This document shows, in pieces, positions 23,866 to 34,946 of a DNA stretch of 44,621 nt (position 1 is the first letter of the stretch; every line of letters begins with the position of its first letter). The position numbers and the translations under genes were made by a program. Source of the DNA: a virus; the IMG/VR virus record IMGVR_UViG_3300030106_001225, positions 1 through 44,621 of that record; one strand, 5' to 3'. Under the pieces are notes generated by a model, which worked only from the letters and a program-made list of their open reading frames with translations, did not search any database and had not been told where the DNA came from.

Positions 23866-26800
23866 TGGCTAACGGATATCAAGACGCTTTAAAGAGGTTT
23901 CAGACAGCCACTGCAAGAAGTATACAAGATAAAAGGCAAGCGCTGAGATTTGAAAGACAGCGTAAGGATGCCCAAGAGAGAGCGCAGATTGCTAATATAA
24001 ACACACTGTCTGGTTTTAATGCAGGAGCTTTTGCGCAAAACCCAATGTATTCTGAAGTCATGGAGGATAGAATCCAAGACACTAAGGACTACATAAATGG
24101 GGTGGGTCAATACGAAGGCGCTGAGTATAGCTCATTAGAAGCTGCAAATAAGATTAACGCACTAAATGGCTTGTATCAAAAATTCAACGGTCACTATGTT
24201 GGAGATGTTAAAGATGCTAAAAACACTAAGAAAAATAGCAGTTACACTGCGGCAGATGATAGGGTAAGAACCAACCCTTACGGAGATGGCAGTGGTGTGG
24301 CTATGTACGACAATGACTCTCCAGCATCTTATGACAATGCAGTAAACATGCATAATAATTACTTTCAGTGGAATGGTGAATACAACGCTAAAGGGGAGCC
24401 GATGGGGTTTGAGCTTGATGCTGAAGGACAACCTGTTAATCAAGAGCCAATAAGCGCTTTTGAAGCATCGACTTATGCAAACCCTGCAAACTTTAAAAAA
24501 GATACAATACAAGAACCTATACCTAAGCTCATAGATGTGGTTCAAGATACAAAAGTTCAACAAAGGTTTAATGTATTAGCATCTGCTGCTCAAGGTGATA
24601 TGGTTGAGGTTGATGGTAAGCAGGTTGCCTTTAATACTTTAGATCCAAAAGCACAGAACGATTATATTGTAGGTAAATTATTTGAACAGTACTCTGGAAA
24701 TCAAAGTGAAGATTTAGAGTTTAGAGAGTCTGTTGTCGCTACATTACAAGAGCAGGTGGGGGAGAATGGATTTAAACAACAGGATTTAGAGAGCTATGTT
24801 AAGGGTAATTATGGTGATATGGATCCAGAAGTTTTTAAGCAGATAACACAAGCAGGGGTGGCTTCGTATGCTAGTTACAACTTTGTAGAAACTCCACCTC
24901 CAGCAGTAACAGCCACTACAGTTAGAAATCTACCAACCATTTCTGTGGGTCAGGAATTAGAAGGTGGCAGGATTGCTACGGAAGATGACGTTCAAGTTGG
25001 CGGTGAGTATACGATGACATCAATAGCTGAGGAGAATCAAATAAACGTTCCGCTTACTGATAACATACCTAATGTAGAGTCAGGGTATAACATTGTAGAA
25101 TATGGTGTAGGGCCTAACGGTGAAAGACTAGCAAGGATACAGTATACTAAAGTGCTTAGAGGAGATATAGATCCTTCACTGAAGTCTGCTAATTTTGGTT
25201 CTGGAAGTCAGACTGTTGATGAGGTTCCAGGAGACATGACGGTTAACCTTGATGCAGATAATCCTTTGTCAAGAGAAGTCAATGCAAACATAAGTAACTC
25301 TCCGTTTGGTGGGGCTATACAGCAGCAAAGAGCTCAGTATCTAATTAATCAAGGTGAGGTTACATCAGCAAAAGATATACCAGCAGAGGGAGCACAAGAT
25401 GATAAGGGTACTGCTTCTTCTAATGAAGCTCTAGCTAACGCTGGGTTTACTGTTGACAACACTCCAGTTCTCGCTGAGTCAACGGATCCTATAACGAATC
25501 AATCTTTAGAACCTATCAATGAGTTAAGCAGATTTCAAACTTTAGCCATAAACTCTGTGCTGTCTGACAATAGTTTAACTGAAGGTGAGAAGAATGCTAA
25601 GGTTAGAGAGATAAGAGCTACAGCAGAAGGTTCTCAAGATTTCTTAACTACAGGAGATGATGCTGCATCTAGAATTAATGCAGAGTATGCAAATAAAAGA
25701 AGGAAAGAAGAGGGTGATACTGAGATAGTACCAATAGTTGGTGGTGGCGCTACTATGGGTGGATCAGCTCCATTTATGGGTTCTGGATTGACTGAAAAGG
25801 AAACAAGAGGAGCAGGTGAAATTTTACTTGACTTCTTTGGAATAGGATCTCCTAAAAAAACAACACAAGAGATAACGTCAAAACCTATTCAACCAACTAA
25901 ACAAGAATTAAAGGCAGAAAAAAAATCACGAGAGAGAGATCCTGAAGTTAAAAAAGAAGTTACTGACGATGCAATTAGTAGAGTTGAGGAATCGTTAGCT
26001 AATTATGAAGGGGAGTATACACTTCCTGATGGTAGTACTGAAAAATATTTATGGACTAGTCCTATAGGAAATCCAGACAATAGTAAAATACTCGGCATCT
26101 TAAATCCAGAAAGCATTAATTATCAAAACGAATTAAAGGCAGCTATTGATAAGTATGGTTTCCCTCCAGCTGATTCAGCACACCGAGCTATGGCTGAAGT
26201 ATTCTTTGGTGCGCCTAGTGCAGATCAAGAAAAAGAAATAAATAAAAGAGTTACTGAAGCTAAACCTAAAGCTGCAGGGGAAGATAAAACTGACGCTCCA
26301 AAACCCTCTGACACAGCTTTAGAACTTTTGGGTGATACCGTTAAAAATGAAGGTTACAGCCCTGAGCTTCAGATAAATGTTCCTGATTCAACTGGAAGTG
26401 GTGTAACTATAGCTGGTTTAGATATAGGATCTACCGCTGGCGATCCTTCAGGTAAGTTAGAAATACTTAAAGAGTTTTTACCTGGAGAAGACATGGCTGC
26501 ACTAGACACTCTTAAAGGGTTGACGGGTAAAGAAGCGGCAGATGCTTTAGAGGCAATTCAAAAAGATCAAGGTTTACTTACCAATGAATCTATGGGGTTA
26601 AGTCAAGAGGAGCTTAATACTATTACAGCTCTTCATATGGATGCTCTTTTACCTCCTCTTTACAGTGCTGTCGGCGGAGAAGAAGCATTTAAATCTTTAC
26701 CTATAGAAATTCAAAGAGGTATAATTGATGTTCAGTTTATGACTCCAGGTCCAGTAACATTAGAATCTTTGAAGGTTGCTATAGCTTCAGGAAAGAAAGA

Positions 26801-26957
26801 AGACTGGGAAAAAGTTTTAAATAATTACAGGAATTACTATGGCGGAGAAGAAGCTCTTGAAGCAAAAATGAAGGCTGGGGATGTTAAGTCAAGCAATGTA
26901 AAAAGAACTAATGCAACAGGAGATTTAATTGAAGAATACATCAAAACGCTAGTATAA
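23865..26957 (+). CDS. Putative internal virion protein, possible muramidase end
   Basis: A 1030-aa, mostly hydrophilic protein with helical and disordered Gln/Asp/Glu-rich stretches. It sits between two other ejection-type genes (TAATG overlap upstream, 1-nt gap downstream). The last ~150 residues contain SQEELNTITALHMDALLPPL, SLPIEIQRGIIDVQFMTPGP and SGKKEDWEKVLNNYRNYYGG. In order and spacing these loosely recall lysozyme-like domains (helix pair, a 'vq..l.d..yN' segment, then a 'gdw' segment). That would suit a virion enzyme that opens peptidoglycan during DNA entry. No catalytic Glu can be fixed by eye, so the enzymatic reading is only a possibility. Confidence 0.55.
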   Translation: MANGYQDALKRFQTATARSIQDKRQALRFERQRKDAQERAQIANINTLSGFNAGAFAQNPMYSEVMEDRIQDTKDYINGVGQYEGAEYSSLEAANKINALNGLYQKFNGHYVGDVKDAKNTKKNSSYTAADDRVRTNPYGDGSGVAMYDNDSPASYDNAVNMHNNYFQWNGEYNAKGEPMGFELDAEGQPVNQEPISAFEASTYANPANFKKDTIQEPIPKLIDVVQDTKVQQRFNVLASAAQGDMVEVDGKQVAFNTLDPKAQNDYIVGKLFEQYSGNQSEDLEFRESVVATLQEQVGENGFKQQDLESYVKGNYGDMDPEVFKQITQAGVASYASYNFVETPPPAVTATTVRNLPTISVGQELEGGRIATEDDVQVGGEYTMTSIAEENQINVPLTDNIPNVESGYNIVEYGVGPNGERLARIQYTKVLRGDIDPSLKSANFGSGSQTVDEVPGDMTVNLDADNPLSREVNANISNSPFGGAIQQQRAQYLINQGEVTSAKDIPAEGAQDDKGTASSNEALANAGFTVDNTPVLAESTDPITNQSLEPINELSRFQTLAINSVLSDNSLTEGEKNAKVREIRATAEGSQDFLTTGDDAASRINAEYANKRRKEEGDTEIVPIVGGGATMGGSAPFMGSGLTEKETRGAGEILLDFFGIGSPKKTTQEITSKPIQPTKQELKAEKKSRERDPEVKKEVTDDAISRVEESLANYEGEYTLPDGSTEKYLWTSPIGNPDNSKILGILNPESINYQNELKAAIDKYGFPPADSAHRAMAEVFFGAPSADQEKEINKRVTEAKPKAAGEDKTDAPKPSDTALELLGDTVKNEGYSPELQINVPDSTGSGVTIAGLDIGSTAGDPSGKLEILKEFLPGEDMAALDTLKGLTGKEAADALEAIQKDQGLLTNESMGLSQEELNTITALHMDALLPPLYSAVGGEEAFKSLPIEIQRGIIDVQFMTPGPVTLESLKVAIASGKKEDWEKVLNNYRNYYGGEEALEAKMKAGDVKSSNVKRTNATGDLIEEYIKTLV

Positions 26958-26958
26958 T

Positions 26959-29900
26959 ATGGCAAACGAATTTGATAACACAGATCCGCTGCAACTAAAT
27001 ACAGAGCCAGTACAAGCTAGCAATATTACTACTGTAGGCATGGAAGGTGGGCCTCAACTTGTCCAGCCACCAGATTCTGCAAGTTCAACTGCTGCCATGG
27101 TAGAGGCAAGAGATGCAGGGTATGAAGATGACTTTAAGTTATTTGATTATTACAGAAGTAAAAACTACAGCCCTGATGATATCTTAGGGTTGATGACACA
27201 TGATGGAAGCAGGAGCAAAAGTGATGTTTTAGGGGCGATGAATGCTCAGTATGAGATCCAGCGTAGAGAGATAATGGAGGACAACGACAGGATGAAAGTT
27301 GAGCAGGCAAAAGTTGAAGCTTACATGATGGAGAGGCAGAACGCTTTAAATGATTTGCTTAATCAAAGAGAAGATCCACCTGCGCAATCTACAGAAGTAA
27401 CTGAAGCAGTAGCAGATCCTGTTGCTGCAATGGAGTTTGAAAACGTAGATGATGTAATTGACGCTTATATTAGGCCAGAAGGGTATGATACTCCAGAGCT
27501 AGCTAGATTATATAAAGAGAATGAAGCTTTAGTTGGAAATGGTTTAAATATGAACTTATCAACTAATGGCTTGATTGCTTTAAAAAACAATCAGCAAGAA
27601 GACGTAGAGACTGCGCTAGATGAGTTGGGATATTTTAAAGCAGAAAGAGGAGAACTTGATGTAATGACTGGTGAAAATATAGATCTTTTAACTGCTGGTA
27701 AGAGGTCTGATATTTATAATAAATATTTAGAAGGCGATCCAGAAGCTACTAAATATATAAATAATTTTCTTTCTAAAAAGTACGATCAAGCTAAAGGTAA
27801 CGCTAAGATCAGTATGGGTAATCTAGCTGGATTAAGTAACGAGTTGAATATTCCTTGGCAGTATGATGCAGACAGTGATATACATATGAGTCAAGCTATG
27901 TTAGAAGCTTTTAAAATATCCGATGAAGGGGAACAATCAACTCAAGCGTTTGAAGATAACTTAACGGCCAGAAGAGCAGGATTGCAATTTTATGAAGATG
28001 ATGTAGAAGCTTGGGGTACATTCTTAGCAAACTCAAAAGTTGGGTTTAGAAATTTTGCTAATCAGACTCTAGCTGTTATGCCGAAACAAATACACGGATT
28101 GTATTTAGATCAAACTGGTGATGACGAAAAGGCAAAGCAAAAATTTAAAGAAGCTGAAGTAATATCCACTTTCCTTAACGAAACTACAAGACAAAGAAAT
28201 TTATCTCGTTATAATATGAATGACGAAGAGCAAGCTAAGGGGATATGGGATAGCGTTTCTGAAGGTAATTGGGAACTAGCAGGAAAAAAGGTGGCTTCTG
28301 GTTTTGAAGATATTTTTGGCGATGTGATACTTGGTGCTGCAACTTTAGGTGGTGGAGCTGTTATAAGAAAAGGAGCTCAAGAGGCATTAGAAGAAGGTGC
28401 TGAGCAGTATGCAAAAAGTAAACTAAAATATTATTTAGGGACGCAAGCAAGAAGGCAAAACACGCTGAGGATGGTTATGGGTGGTTCTGCTGAAGCTGCA
28501 GGTTATACTGCTTTTGGATTGCGTGGCGCTGGTGGTGCATATCAGTCTGTATTTGATGATCCTACTCGATCTAAATCAGAGAAACTATTTCTAGCGTCTA
28601 CTGTAGGTGCTGCAGAAATCGTATTGGGACGTTTGTTTAGGGCTGCTGATATGGCAATATCAAAAGGTTTTACTGCTTTAGGTGGTGTTACTTCTGCTGG
28701 TAGAAGGCAAGCTATGAGAGAAGGTATAAAAGGTATTACTAAGCGTCAGATACTTCAGTCAGGAGGTAAGGCAGTTGGTGGAGAGTTCTTAGAAGAAGCT
28801 GGTATTGAAGCTATTGATCAGGGTGTTAGAGTTATACAAGATAGAATTGCTGGTAGACCGACAAGTCAGATTGATTGGTATGCTATTATGGATGCTGGCA
28901 CTTTGGGTTTGATTGGTAGCGGTCCTTTAACAGCTATGAGCACAGGATCTAGCTACATGGCTCATAGTAAGTTTCAAAAAAGGAGAGGAGATCTAGCTCA
29001 AGCTATGAGTGATATTGATCAGAAGATGTCTATGACATCAGACCCTGAAGTTGTTGCTGGATTAAAGGCGAGAAAAAAAGCATATCAAACTATGCTCAAC
29101 ACTCTTGAAGGTATGTCTGAAAAAGAGTATAGTAAGCTTACCGATAGTGAGAAGAGACAGATTAACACTCTTCACAGAGAGTTGGCATTGACTAGGGATG
29201 AGATAAATGCTGAGAAGGATAGTAAAAGAAAAAAGAATTTACAGGATAGATACGACAAACTATACGAGCAGAAGGCAGCTATTGAAAAAGCTTCAGAGAA
29301 CAGAAAGTCAGCTAAACCAAACCCTTCGTTTAGTGACGCTGAAGGCAATCAAACTGTTGCAGAGCCTAGAGATGTGTCAAGAAAAAAAGCTGAGGAGCAT
29401 GACAATTTGGAGACTCAAAAAGATGAATCTGATTTAGATATTGATGACGCAGTACAAAGAAAACTAGACTCCAAGCTAGCATCAATTAGCAGAGCAACAG
29501 AGAGAATATCAAGCGATCCTGAAAATTCTACAAAGCATGCACGTACAGTAAAAAGAATGACTACTCAAGCTAGAAATTTAGCTAAGTCATTAGGTATGAC
29601 TGATGCAGAGGTTGATCAAATGATTCAAGATGCTATAAGTCAAAAGCCAAAAGTCAAACCAGATGCGAAAAAACAAAGAAGAGGAGAAAGACAATTTAAC
29701 AACGCTTTTAAAGCGTTAGAAGAAGCCACTACTCCTGAAGGTAAGTTTGATGCTATTGCATCTATTTTAAATAATGTTTTTCAGGGAGGGGAACTAACTA
29801 CAGAGCAGCAAGATTTATTAGACAAGACGCTAGCAGAGTTAAAAGATCAAGGGTTTGAGTTGAGGTTCAAACCTGGTGATAAAATTAATGAAGGAGATAT

Positions 29901-32900
29901 TGTAGATATTAGATTGAACAACGTAGTTGAAGAGGGTGGAGATCGTATTATTACTAGAATAATAAAACCAGCAATATTAAAAGATGGAGAACAAATTCAG
30001 GGAGGGAAGGTTGAGGTTCAAACTGGGGGTAAGTTACCTAAATCTCCTGCAGCTAAGAAAGTTTCTTCACGAGGATCTGTAGATGTTTCTACTACTGAAC
30101 CTATTGATGTTAATGAAGACTGGATTGGAGAGGGAGAGGGAAAGATACCTTTATCAGTGATCTCTCAGATAGAAAGAATGAAGAATGCGTTTGGCAACGC
30201 TTTATCTAAGCTAGGGGTGAATATAAAGCTGCATTTGGATAGTGAGTCAATGAAAGAGGCGACGGGTACTGATTCTTTGGGGATGTACGATGCCTCAACT
30301 AAGACAATACATATTGGACCCAAGGCTAAGTCACAAGATGTTATGGAAGAGTTTGGTCATGCTATGTTCAGGACTCTACTTAAGTCTGATTCTGCGTTTG
30401 CATCAAGAGTATATAAAGAGATTGCTGAGGAAGCTGGCTTAGAGATTGGTGAAGATGGATTGGTGGTTCTACCAGAAAATTTTAGAGAGAGTGAAGACTT
30501 AAAAAATCTAGCTACAAGAAACCCATTTGCAAGAGCGATACTTATAACTGAAGATCTATACCCAGATTACAACCCAGCAAAGCGTAGAGAAGAAACTATT
30601 GTTGAAGCTATCAAGCAGTATACTGTTAGTCCAGAATCATTTAGTGAAGCTTCAAGAAAAGGTAAGGGTAGAAAAAGGATTGATGTACTTAGAGATACTA
30701 TAAACAATGCGTTAACTAGACTTGGGTTTAGGGGTAACTTTATTAAGGGTGATGAAAGTTTCTTTAGGTTTGCTGAGAAATTTAAGATGGCTACTGAAGG
30801 TAGGGAGACTGAAGTTGCTAGCAATCCTCAAGATTACAGCGCAGAAAAAGATATAGTTGAAAATTCAGAAAGAACTCAGAAGCCTATAAAGGAAGCTAAG
30901 GCAAAAAGAAAACCCACCATTGTTCCTACCCCTGACCCAGAATATAGGGGAGCTCGAATGCCCTATGTTCCGATTTTGCCTCGTCATTTTACTATGTTAT
31001 ATGATGATGCTTTTGATATAAAAGTATCTGGACCTAAAGATAAAAGAGGTAGTGAGGAATTAGATAGAGCGGTTAACAAAGCTATGAGAGAGTCTAAAAC
31101 CTATAAAGAAGCTTTAGATAAATTAATAGCTGCTAATCTTACAAAGGAAGCTAAGCCAAAAAAGAAACGTAAGCCTGAAGTTACAATTCCTGGGGCAACA
31201 TATACAACAAGAGGAACACGATACATTGAAGCTCTACCAGGTGAGTCTGCTCAAGAAACTATTGCTAGAGTTAAGAGAGAGGATAGAGATGCTGAGATAA
31301 AAAGAAAACAGTTAGAGTCAGATCGTGCGGTACAGAACTTTGAAGATGCATTAGATCCTACAGGTATTGAACCAGATTTCTTTGAGTCAAGAGACGGGAG
31401 CTTGTTTGATCAAATGAGAGGTCGAGAGTTCTTCTACACTGATCAAAACGGAAACAGAAAGTCTATTCAGTTTAATGATACAGTTCATATGAAGAGGTGG
31501 TTGGACTGGATGTCAAAAGATCCAAAAGGATCTAGAGTTAACGATTTATATTATGTAGAAGACGGAGTAAAGAAAACTATTGATTTACCTGTAGATACTA
31601 TTAGTGGAGATGAGGAGATTGTCACGGAGGATATGGTGGGGCAAAATGTAAACTACGGAGATGAGATAGCTAGCGACAATGACGTTATGCTTAGCAACAA
31701 TGGGCCTATACAAAGACCACCAAGACAGGAAGAAACAGATACATTTGAATCTAGATCTCGTAGTGTGTTTGATGTTACCTCACTTGTTAGCCGTGCTGCA
31801 ACGGCAGATTCTAGCGTTCGACCTGAAGGTGAGTTTGTTCAGAGGCAGTATACTCCATTCCAATTATTTAAAAATTTAGCATACAAAAGATTCGTTGATA
31901 AGTTTGGTGATATACTTAATCTTCAAGAGGATGTAGAAAACTTTTTAGGCAGAAGAGTCGCAAGTAATCAAGACTTTAAAAGCGTAGAGCAGCTTATGTA
32001 TGGTAAGGCTGCTCAGGATTTAGAAAGACTTGAGAAGAAGATAGAAGGTATAACCTCTAAGATGAATGAGTTAGGTATAAATTCAGGTGAAATGACTGAC
32101 TATCTATATGCTCTTCATGCTAAAGAAAGAAATGACCTTATTCTAGAGCGTGAGGGTGTAGAGAACGGTAGTGGTTTATCTACTGATGATGCTGCAGAAA
32201 TATTAGACGGCTTGACACCTGAAAGAAAAGCTGAGCTAGATCAAGTTGTTAAACTTGTGAGACAGATGCAGCAGGATACTAGAGATATGCAAGTAGAGTT
32301 TGGGTTGGAGAGTAGAGAAAACATGGATGTGTATGAGAATCAGTTTAAAAATTATGTAACTCTAGCTGGATTGGCTGTTGATGAAGCTGACTCAAAAACC
32401 ACTACTCATCCAACGGGAGGTGCAGGACTTCAGGTCAAAGGACCTATAAATAGACAAGCTAAAGGTAGAAAGACAAGAGCTGACAATCTTCTTGCGCAAA
32501 CTATAGCTCAAGCGAACGCTACTATTGTGCAAGCTAGAAAGAACGAGGCTCTTATGTCGCTGCACGATTTAATAAAAGAGAATCCTAACTCAAAAGTTTG
32601 GAGCATTGTAAACAAAGCTGATTACGTAGATAAAGACAATGTAGTCCCAATAAGAGTAAAGGGTGAGCAAAAGTATTTAAGATTTGTAGATCCAAGCTAT
32701 GCTGCTACTCTTAAAAATATGACCATACCTAGAACAACATTCTTCACTAGACTGTTGAGAGCTCCTAACAACTGGTTAAGAAGATCATTTACTACGCTCA
32801 ACCCAGAGTTCGTTATATCAAACTTCGCAAGGGATATACAGTCAGCTTTATTTAGCGCTGCTGCTGAAGCTGATATACAAGGGGGGCAGATACTTGGCAA

Positions 32901-34515
32901 GAAGGTAATGGGAGATATGGTTAAGTTAGTAGGTCCTTCACTTAAGGCTATAATGAAAGAAACAAATCCAGATAGTCTTGGGAGATTGTTTGAAGAAAAC
33001 CCTTTGCTTGCTAAGTACTATCAAGAATTTAAAGATGATGGTGGTAAGACTGGATGGGGGTACGTAAAACCATTGCAAGATATAGCAGCTGAGTTAGAGA
33101 GAGAGACTGGCGGTAAGACCAAAGCTCAAGAGATACTAGGTAAGGTTAAAGAAAATACTATTGATGTTGTGGAAGGAGTCAACGAAGCTTTCGAGGATTC
33201 TATTAGGTTGTCTTCATACATCGCTGCAAGGGAAGCAGGTATAAGCAGGCAAGACGCTGCTGTCTTTGCTAAGAATATTACTGTAAACTTTAACAAGCAT
33301 GGAGAGTATGGACAGATTGCTAACTCGATCTACTTATTCTTTAATGCATCGGTTCAAGGTAGTGCTCGTGTAATTAGATCGTTAGGATTTAAAGCTCCTA
33401 ACTCTCAAACAGAACTATTAAGAAAACAAGGGTTCTTAGGTAAGGCTCAAGATTACAAAAACAGAATTAGCGCTGGTCAGAAGATGGCTGCAGGTCTTAC
33501 AATATTCTCATCTATGTTAGCTATGATTGGCAGAGGGATGTCTGATGAAGATGAGGATGGAGTTTTGTATTGGGATAAGATTCCAGACTATGTTAAAGAA
33601 AGGAACTTAATATTTATGTTCGATGGAAAGAACTATATTAAGATACCTTTACCATACGGATTTAATGTATTTGCTAATGTAGGAACGGCTGCAGTAGACA
33701 CAGCAGCAGGAGGCAAAGAAGTTGATGAGTCTATGATGTTCTTAGCCAACTCTATTATGAGTTCATTCTCGCCGATAAGTTTTGGACAATCAAAAGATCT
33801 TTTCACTTACTTAGGTAAAGCCGCTGTTCCTACAGCTCTCAAGCCTCTTGCTGAGATTATGGTGAATGAAACTTATTTTGGAGGTCCAGTGTATGCAGAG
33901 CAATCCACATTCGGTGTTGTAAAACCAGAGTCTAGTATGAGTTTTAAATCTCCTAAAGCTGTTGAGAATTTCTTTGAATTCTTAAACGATGTGACTGGAG
34001 GCAGTAAGGAGAAGTCAGGTCTAATAGATGTAAATCCAGACAAGGTTTGGCACATACTTGATTACTTTGGGGGAGGTGCTGTGCAATTTGTTAATAGGTC
34101 TTTAGAGACTACTTACAGAGTAGGTCAAAAGCTTACAGTTGATAACGATATTAGAGTGTCATTTAATGACGTGCCTCTTATGCGTAAACTATATGGAGAG
34201 CCATCAAAGTATTACGACTTTCAGAAATATAAAGATCGTGAGGAAGAAATAACTCAGTTATATAGAGAGCTTAAGGATCCAAAGATAAGAAAGAAGCAGT
34301 TCGAAAAAGATCCTGATAGATATAAGAATGTTGGTAGGTTATATGAAGCTATCAAGGTTATAAACAGAAGACTCAAGGCTATAAGAAAAGCTAAGAGGGA
34401 TGCTAAAGATATTAAAGATTACGCAGACAGAATGGTAAAAATAGAAGAACTCATGCAGTTAGAAAGAACTGAAATTATGAGATTCAATAAATTATACGAT
34501 GAAATATATAAGTGA
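26959..34515 (+). CDS. Giant polyvalent/ejection protein with LPD38-like region
   Basis: A 2518-aa protein, the largest in the window. The N-terminal half is charged and helical, with amphipathic, Gly/Ala-rich stretches near residues 450-670. At 1130-1134 the motif EEFGH, preceded by a YDASTKTIHIGPKAKSQDVM segment, resembles a zincin helix in which the first His of HExxH is Glu. Residues ~1940-2145 contain LNPEFVISNFARDIQSALF, AAVFAKNITVNFNKHGE and YLFFNASVQGSARVIRSLG, a pattern I recognise as LPD38, a large-polyvalent-protein-associated domain. A hydrophobic helix follows near 2178. Such proteins are thought to be packaged and ejected with DNA. It overlaps the holin-like gene by TGATG. Confidence 0.65.
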   Translation: MANEFDNTDPLQLNTEPVQASNITTVGMEGGPQLVQPPDSASSTAAMVEARDAGYEDDFKLFDYYRSKNYSPDDILGLMTHDGSRSKSDVLGAMNAQYEIQRREIMEDNDRMKVEQAKVEAYMMERQNALNDLLNQREDPPAQSTEVTEAVADPVAAMEFENVDDVIDAYIRPEGYDTPELARLYKENEALVGNGLNMNLSTNGLIALKNNQQEDVETALDELGYFKAERGELDVMTGENIDLLTAGKRSDIYNKYLEGDPEATKYINNFLSKKYDQAKGNAKISMGNLAGLSNELNIPWQYDADSDIHMSQAMLEAFKISDEGEQSTQAFEDNLTARRAGLQFYEDDVEAWGTFLANSKVGFRNFANQTLAVMPKQIHGLYLDQTGDDEKAKQKFKEAEVISTFLNETTRQRNLSRYNMNDEEQAKGIWDSVSEGNWELAGKKVASGFEDIFGDVILGAATLGGGAVIRKGAQEALEEGAEQYAKSKLKYYLGTQARRQNTLRMVMGGSAEAAGYTAFGLRGAGGAYQSVFDDPTRSKSEKLFLASTVGAAEIVLGRLFRAADMAISKGFTALGGVTSAGRRQAMREGIKGITKRQILQSGGKAVGGEFLEEAGIEAIDQGVRVIQDRIAGRPTSQIDWYAIMDAGTLGLIGSGPLTAMSTGSSYMAHSKFQKRRGDLAQAMSDIDQKMSMTSDPEVVAGLKARKKAYQTMLNTLEGMSEKEYSKLTDSEKRQINTLHRELALTRDEINAEKDSKRKKNLQDRYDKLYEQKAAIEKASENRKSAKPNPSFSDAEGNQTVAEPRDVSRKKAEEHDNLETQKDESDLDIDDAVQRKLDSKLASISRATERISSDPENSTKHARTVKRMTTQARNLAKSLGMTDAEVDQMIQDAISQKPKVKPDAKKQRRGERQFNNAFKALEEATTPEGKFDAIASILNNVFQGGELTTEQQDLLDKTLAELKDQGFELRFKPGDKINEGDIVDIRLNNVVEEGGDRIITRIIKPAILKDGEQIQGGKVEVQTGGKLPKSPAAKKVSSRGSVDVSTTEPIDVNEDWIGEGEGKIPLSVISQIERMKNAFGNALSKLGVNIKLHLDSESMKEATGTDSLGMYDASTKTIHIGPKAKSQDVMEEFGHAMFRTLLKSDSAFASRVYKEIAEEAGLEIGEDGLVVLPENFRESEDLKNLATRNPFARAILITEDLYPDYNPAKRREETIVEAIKQYTVSPESFSEASRKGKGRKRIDVLRDTINNALTRLGFRGNFIKGDESFFRFAEKFKMATEGRETEVASNPQDYSAEKDIVENSERTQKPIKEAKAKRKPTIVPTPDPEYRGARMPYVPILPRHFTMLYDDAFDIKVSGPKDKRGSEELDRAVNKAMRESKTYKEALDKLIAANLTKEAKPKKKRKPEVTIPGATYTTRGTRYIEALPGESAQETIARVKREDRDAEIKRKQLESDRAVQNFEDALDPTGIEPDFFESRDGSLFDQMRGREFFYTDQNGNRKSIQFNDTVHMKRWLDWMSKDPKGSRVNDLYYVEDGVKKTIDLPVDTISGDEEIVTEDMVGQNVNYGDEIASDNDVMLSNNGPIQRPPRQEETDTFESRSRSVFDVTSLVSRAATADSSVRPEGEFVQRQYTPFQLFKNLAYKRFVDKFGDILNLQEDVENFLGRRVASNQDFKSVEQLMYGKAAQDLERLEKKIEGITSKMNELGINSGEMTDYLYALHAKERNDLILEREGVENGSGLSTDDAAEILDGLTPERKAELDQVVKLVRQMQQDTRDMQVEFGLESRENMDVYENQFKNYVTLAGLAVDEADSKTTTHPTGGAGLQVKGPINRQAKGRKTRADNLLAQTIAQANATIVQARKNEALMSLHDLIKENPNSKVWSIVNKADYVDKDNVVPIRVKGEQKYLRFVDPSYAATLKNMTIPRTTFFTRLLRAPNNWLRRSFTTLNPEFVISNFARDIQSALFSAAAEADIQGGQILGKKVMGDMVKLVGPSLKAIMKETNPDSLGRLFEENPLLAKYYQEFKDDGGKTGWGYVKPLQDIAAELERETGGKTKAQEILGKVKENTIDVVEGVNEAFEDSIRLSSYIAAREAGISRQDAAVFAKNITVNFNKHGEYGQIANSIYLFFNASVQGSARVIRSLGFKAPNSQTELLRKQGFLGKAQDYKNRISAGQKMAAGLTIFSSMLAMIGRGMSDEDEDGVLYWDKIPDYVKERNLIFMFDGKNYIKIPLPYGFNVFANVGTAAVDTAAGGKEVDESMMFLANSIMSSFSPISFGQSKDLFTYLGKAAVPTALKPLAEIMVNETYFGGPVYAEQSTFGVVKPESSMSFKSPKAVENFFEFLNDVTGGSKEKSGLIDVNPDKVWHILDYFGGGAVQFVNRSLETTYRVGQKLTVDNDIRVSFNDVPLMRKLYGEPSKYYDFQKYKDREEEITQLYRELKDPKIRKKQFEKDPDRYKNVGRLYEAIKVINRRLKAIRKAKRDAKDIKDYADRMVKIEELMQLERTEIMRFNKLYDEIYK

Positions 34516-34946
34516 TGAGTAAAAAAATTAAAGACACAAAACTAGGATCTTGGCTAGCAGAAAAAGCCCCACAAGTATTAGGTGTTGTTGGAGATCTACT
34601 GCCTGATAGTGGAGGTTTAGGGATTGTAAAAAATCTTATTGATAAAGATCCAGAGGTAGATTCAGAAGAAGCTCAGCGTCAGATTGATGCAGAGGTTAGA
34701 TTCCAGGAAAACGTAACTGAACGCTGGAAAGCTGATATGGGTAGTGACGTAAAGCTGGCTAAGATGATACGTCCCGTGACTCTTATATGTCTAATGGCTA
34801 TGTTTATGATCACTATGATGATTGACAGCATGGACAATGTTGCATTTAACGTAAAGGACTCTTATGTATCTTTGCTTGAACTACTTATGCTTACTGCTTT
34901 CGGTGCTTACTTTGCAGGCAGAACTATAGAAAAGAAATCTAAATAA
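34515..34946 (+). CDS. Holin-like membrane protein
   Basis: A 143-aa protein. A soluble helical N-terminal part (about residues 1-80) precedes two predicted transmembrane segments (IRPVTLICLMAMFMITMMID and YVSLLELLMLTAFGAYFAGR) separated by a short polar loop, and a charged C-terminus. ERWKADMGSDVKLAKMIRP just before the first segment is typical of the GTA/3TM holin-like family. It would form lesions in the inner membrane at the end of infection. The ATG at 34515 overlaps the stop of the preceding gene; the in-frame GTG at 34512 is less likely. The following genes are exported or membrane proteins, so this marks the start of an envelope/lysis segment. Confidence 0.6.
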   Translation: MSKKIKDTKLGSWLAEKAPQVLGVVGDLLPDSGGLGIVKNLIDKDPEVDSEEAQRQIDAEVRFQENVTERWKADMGSDVKLAKMIRPVTLICLMAMFMITMMIDSMDNVAFNVKDSYVSLLELLMLTAFGAYFAGRTIEKKSK

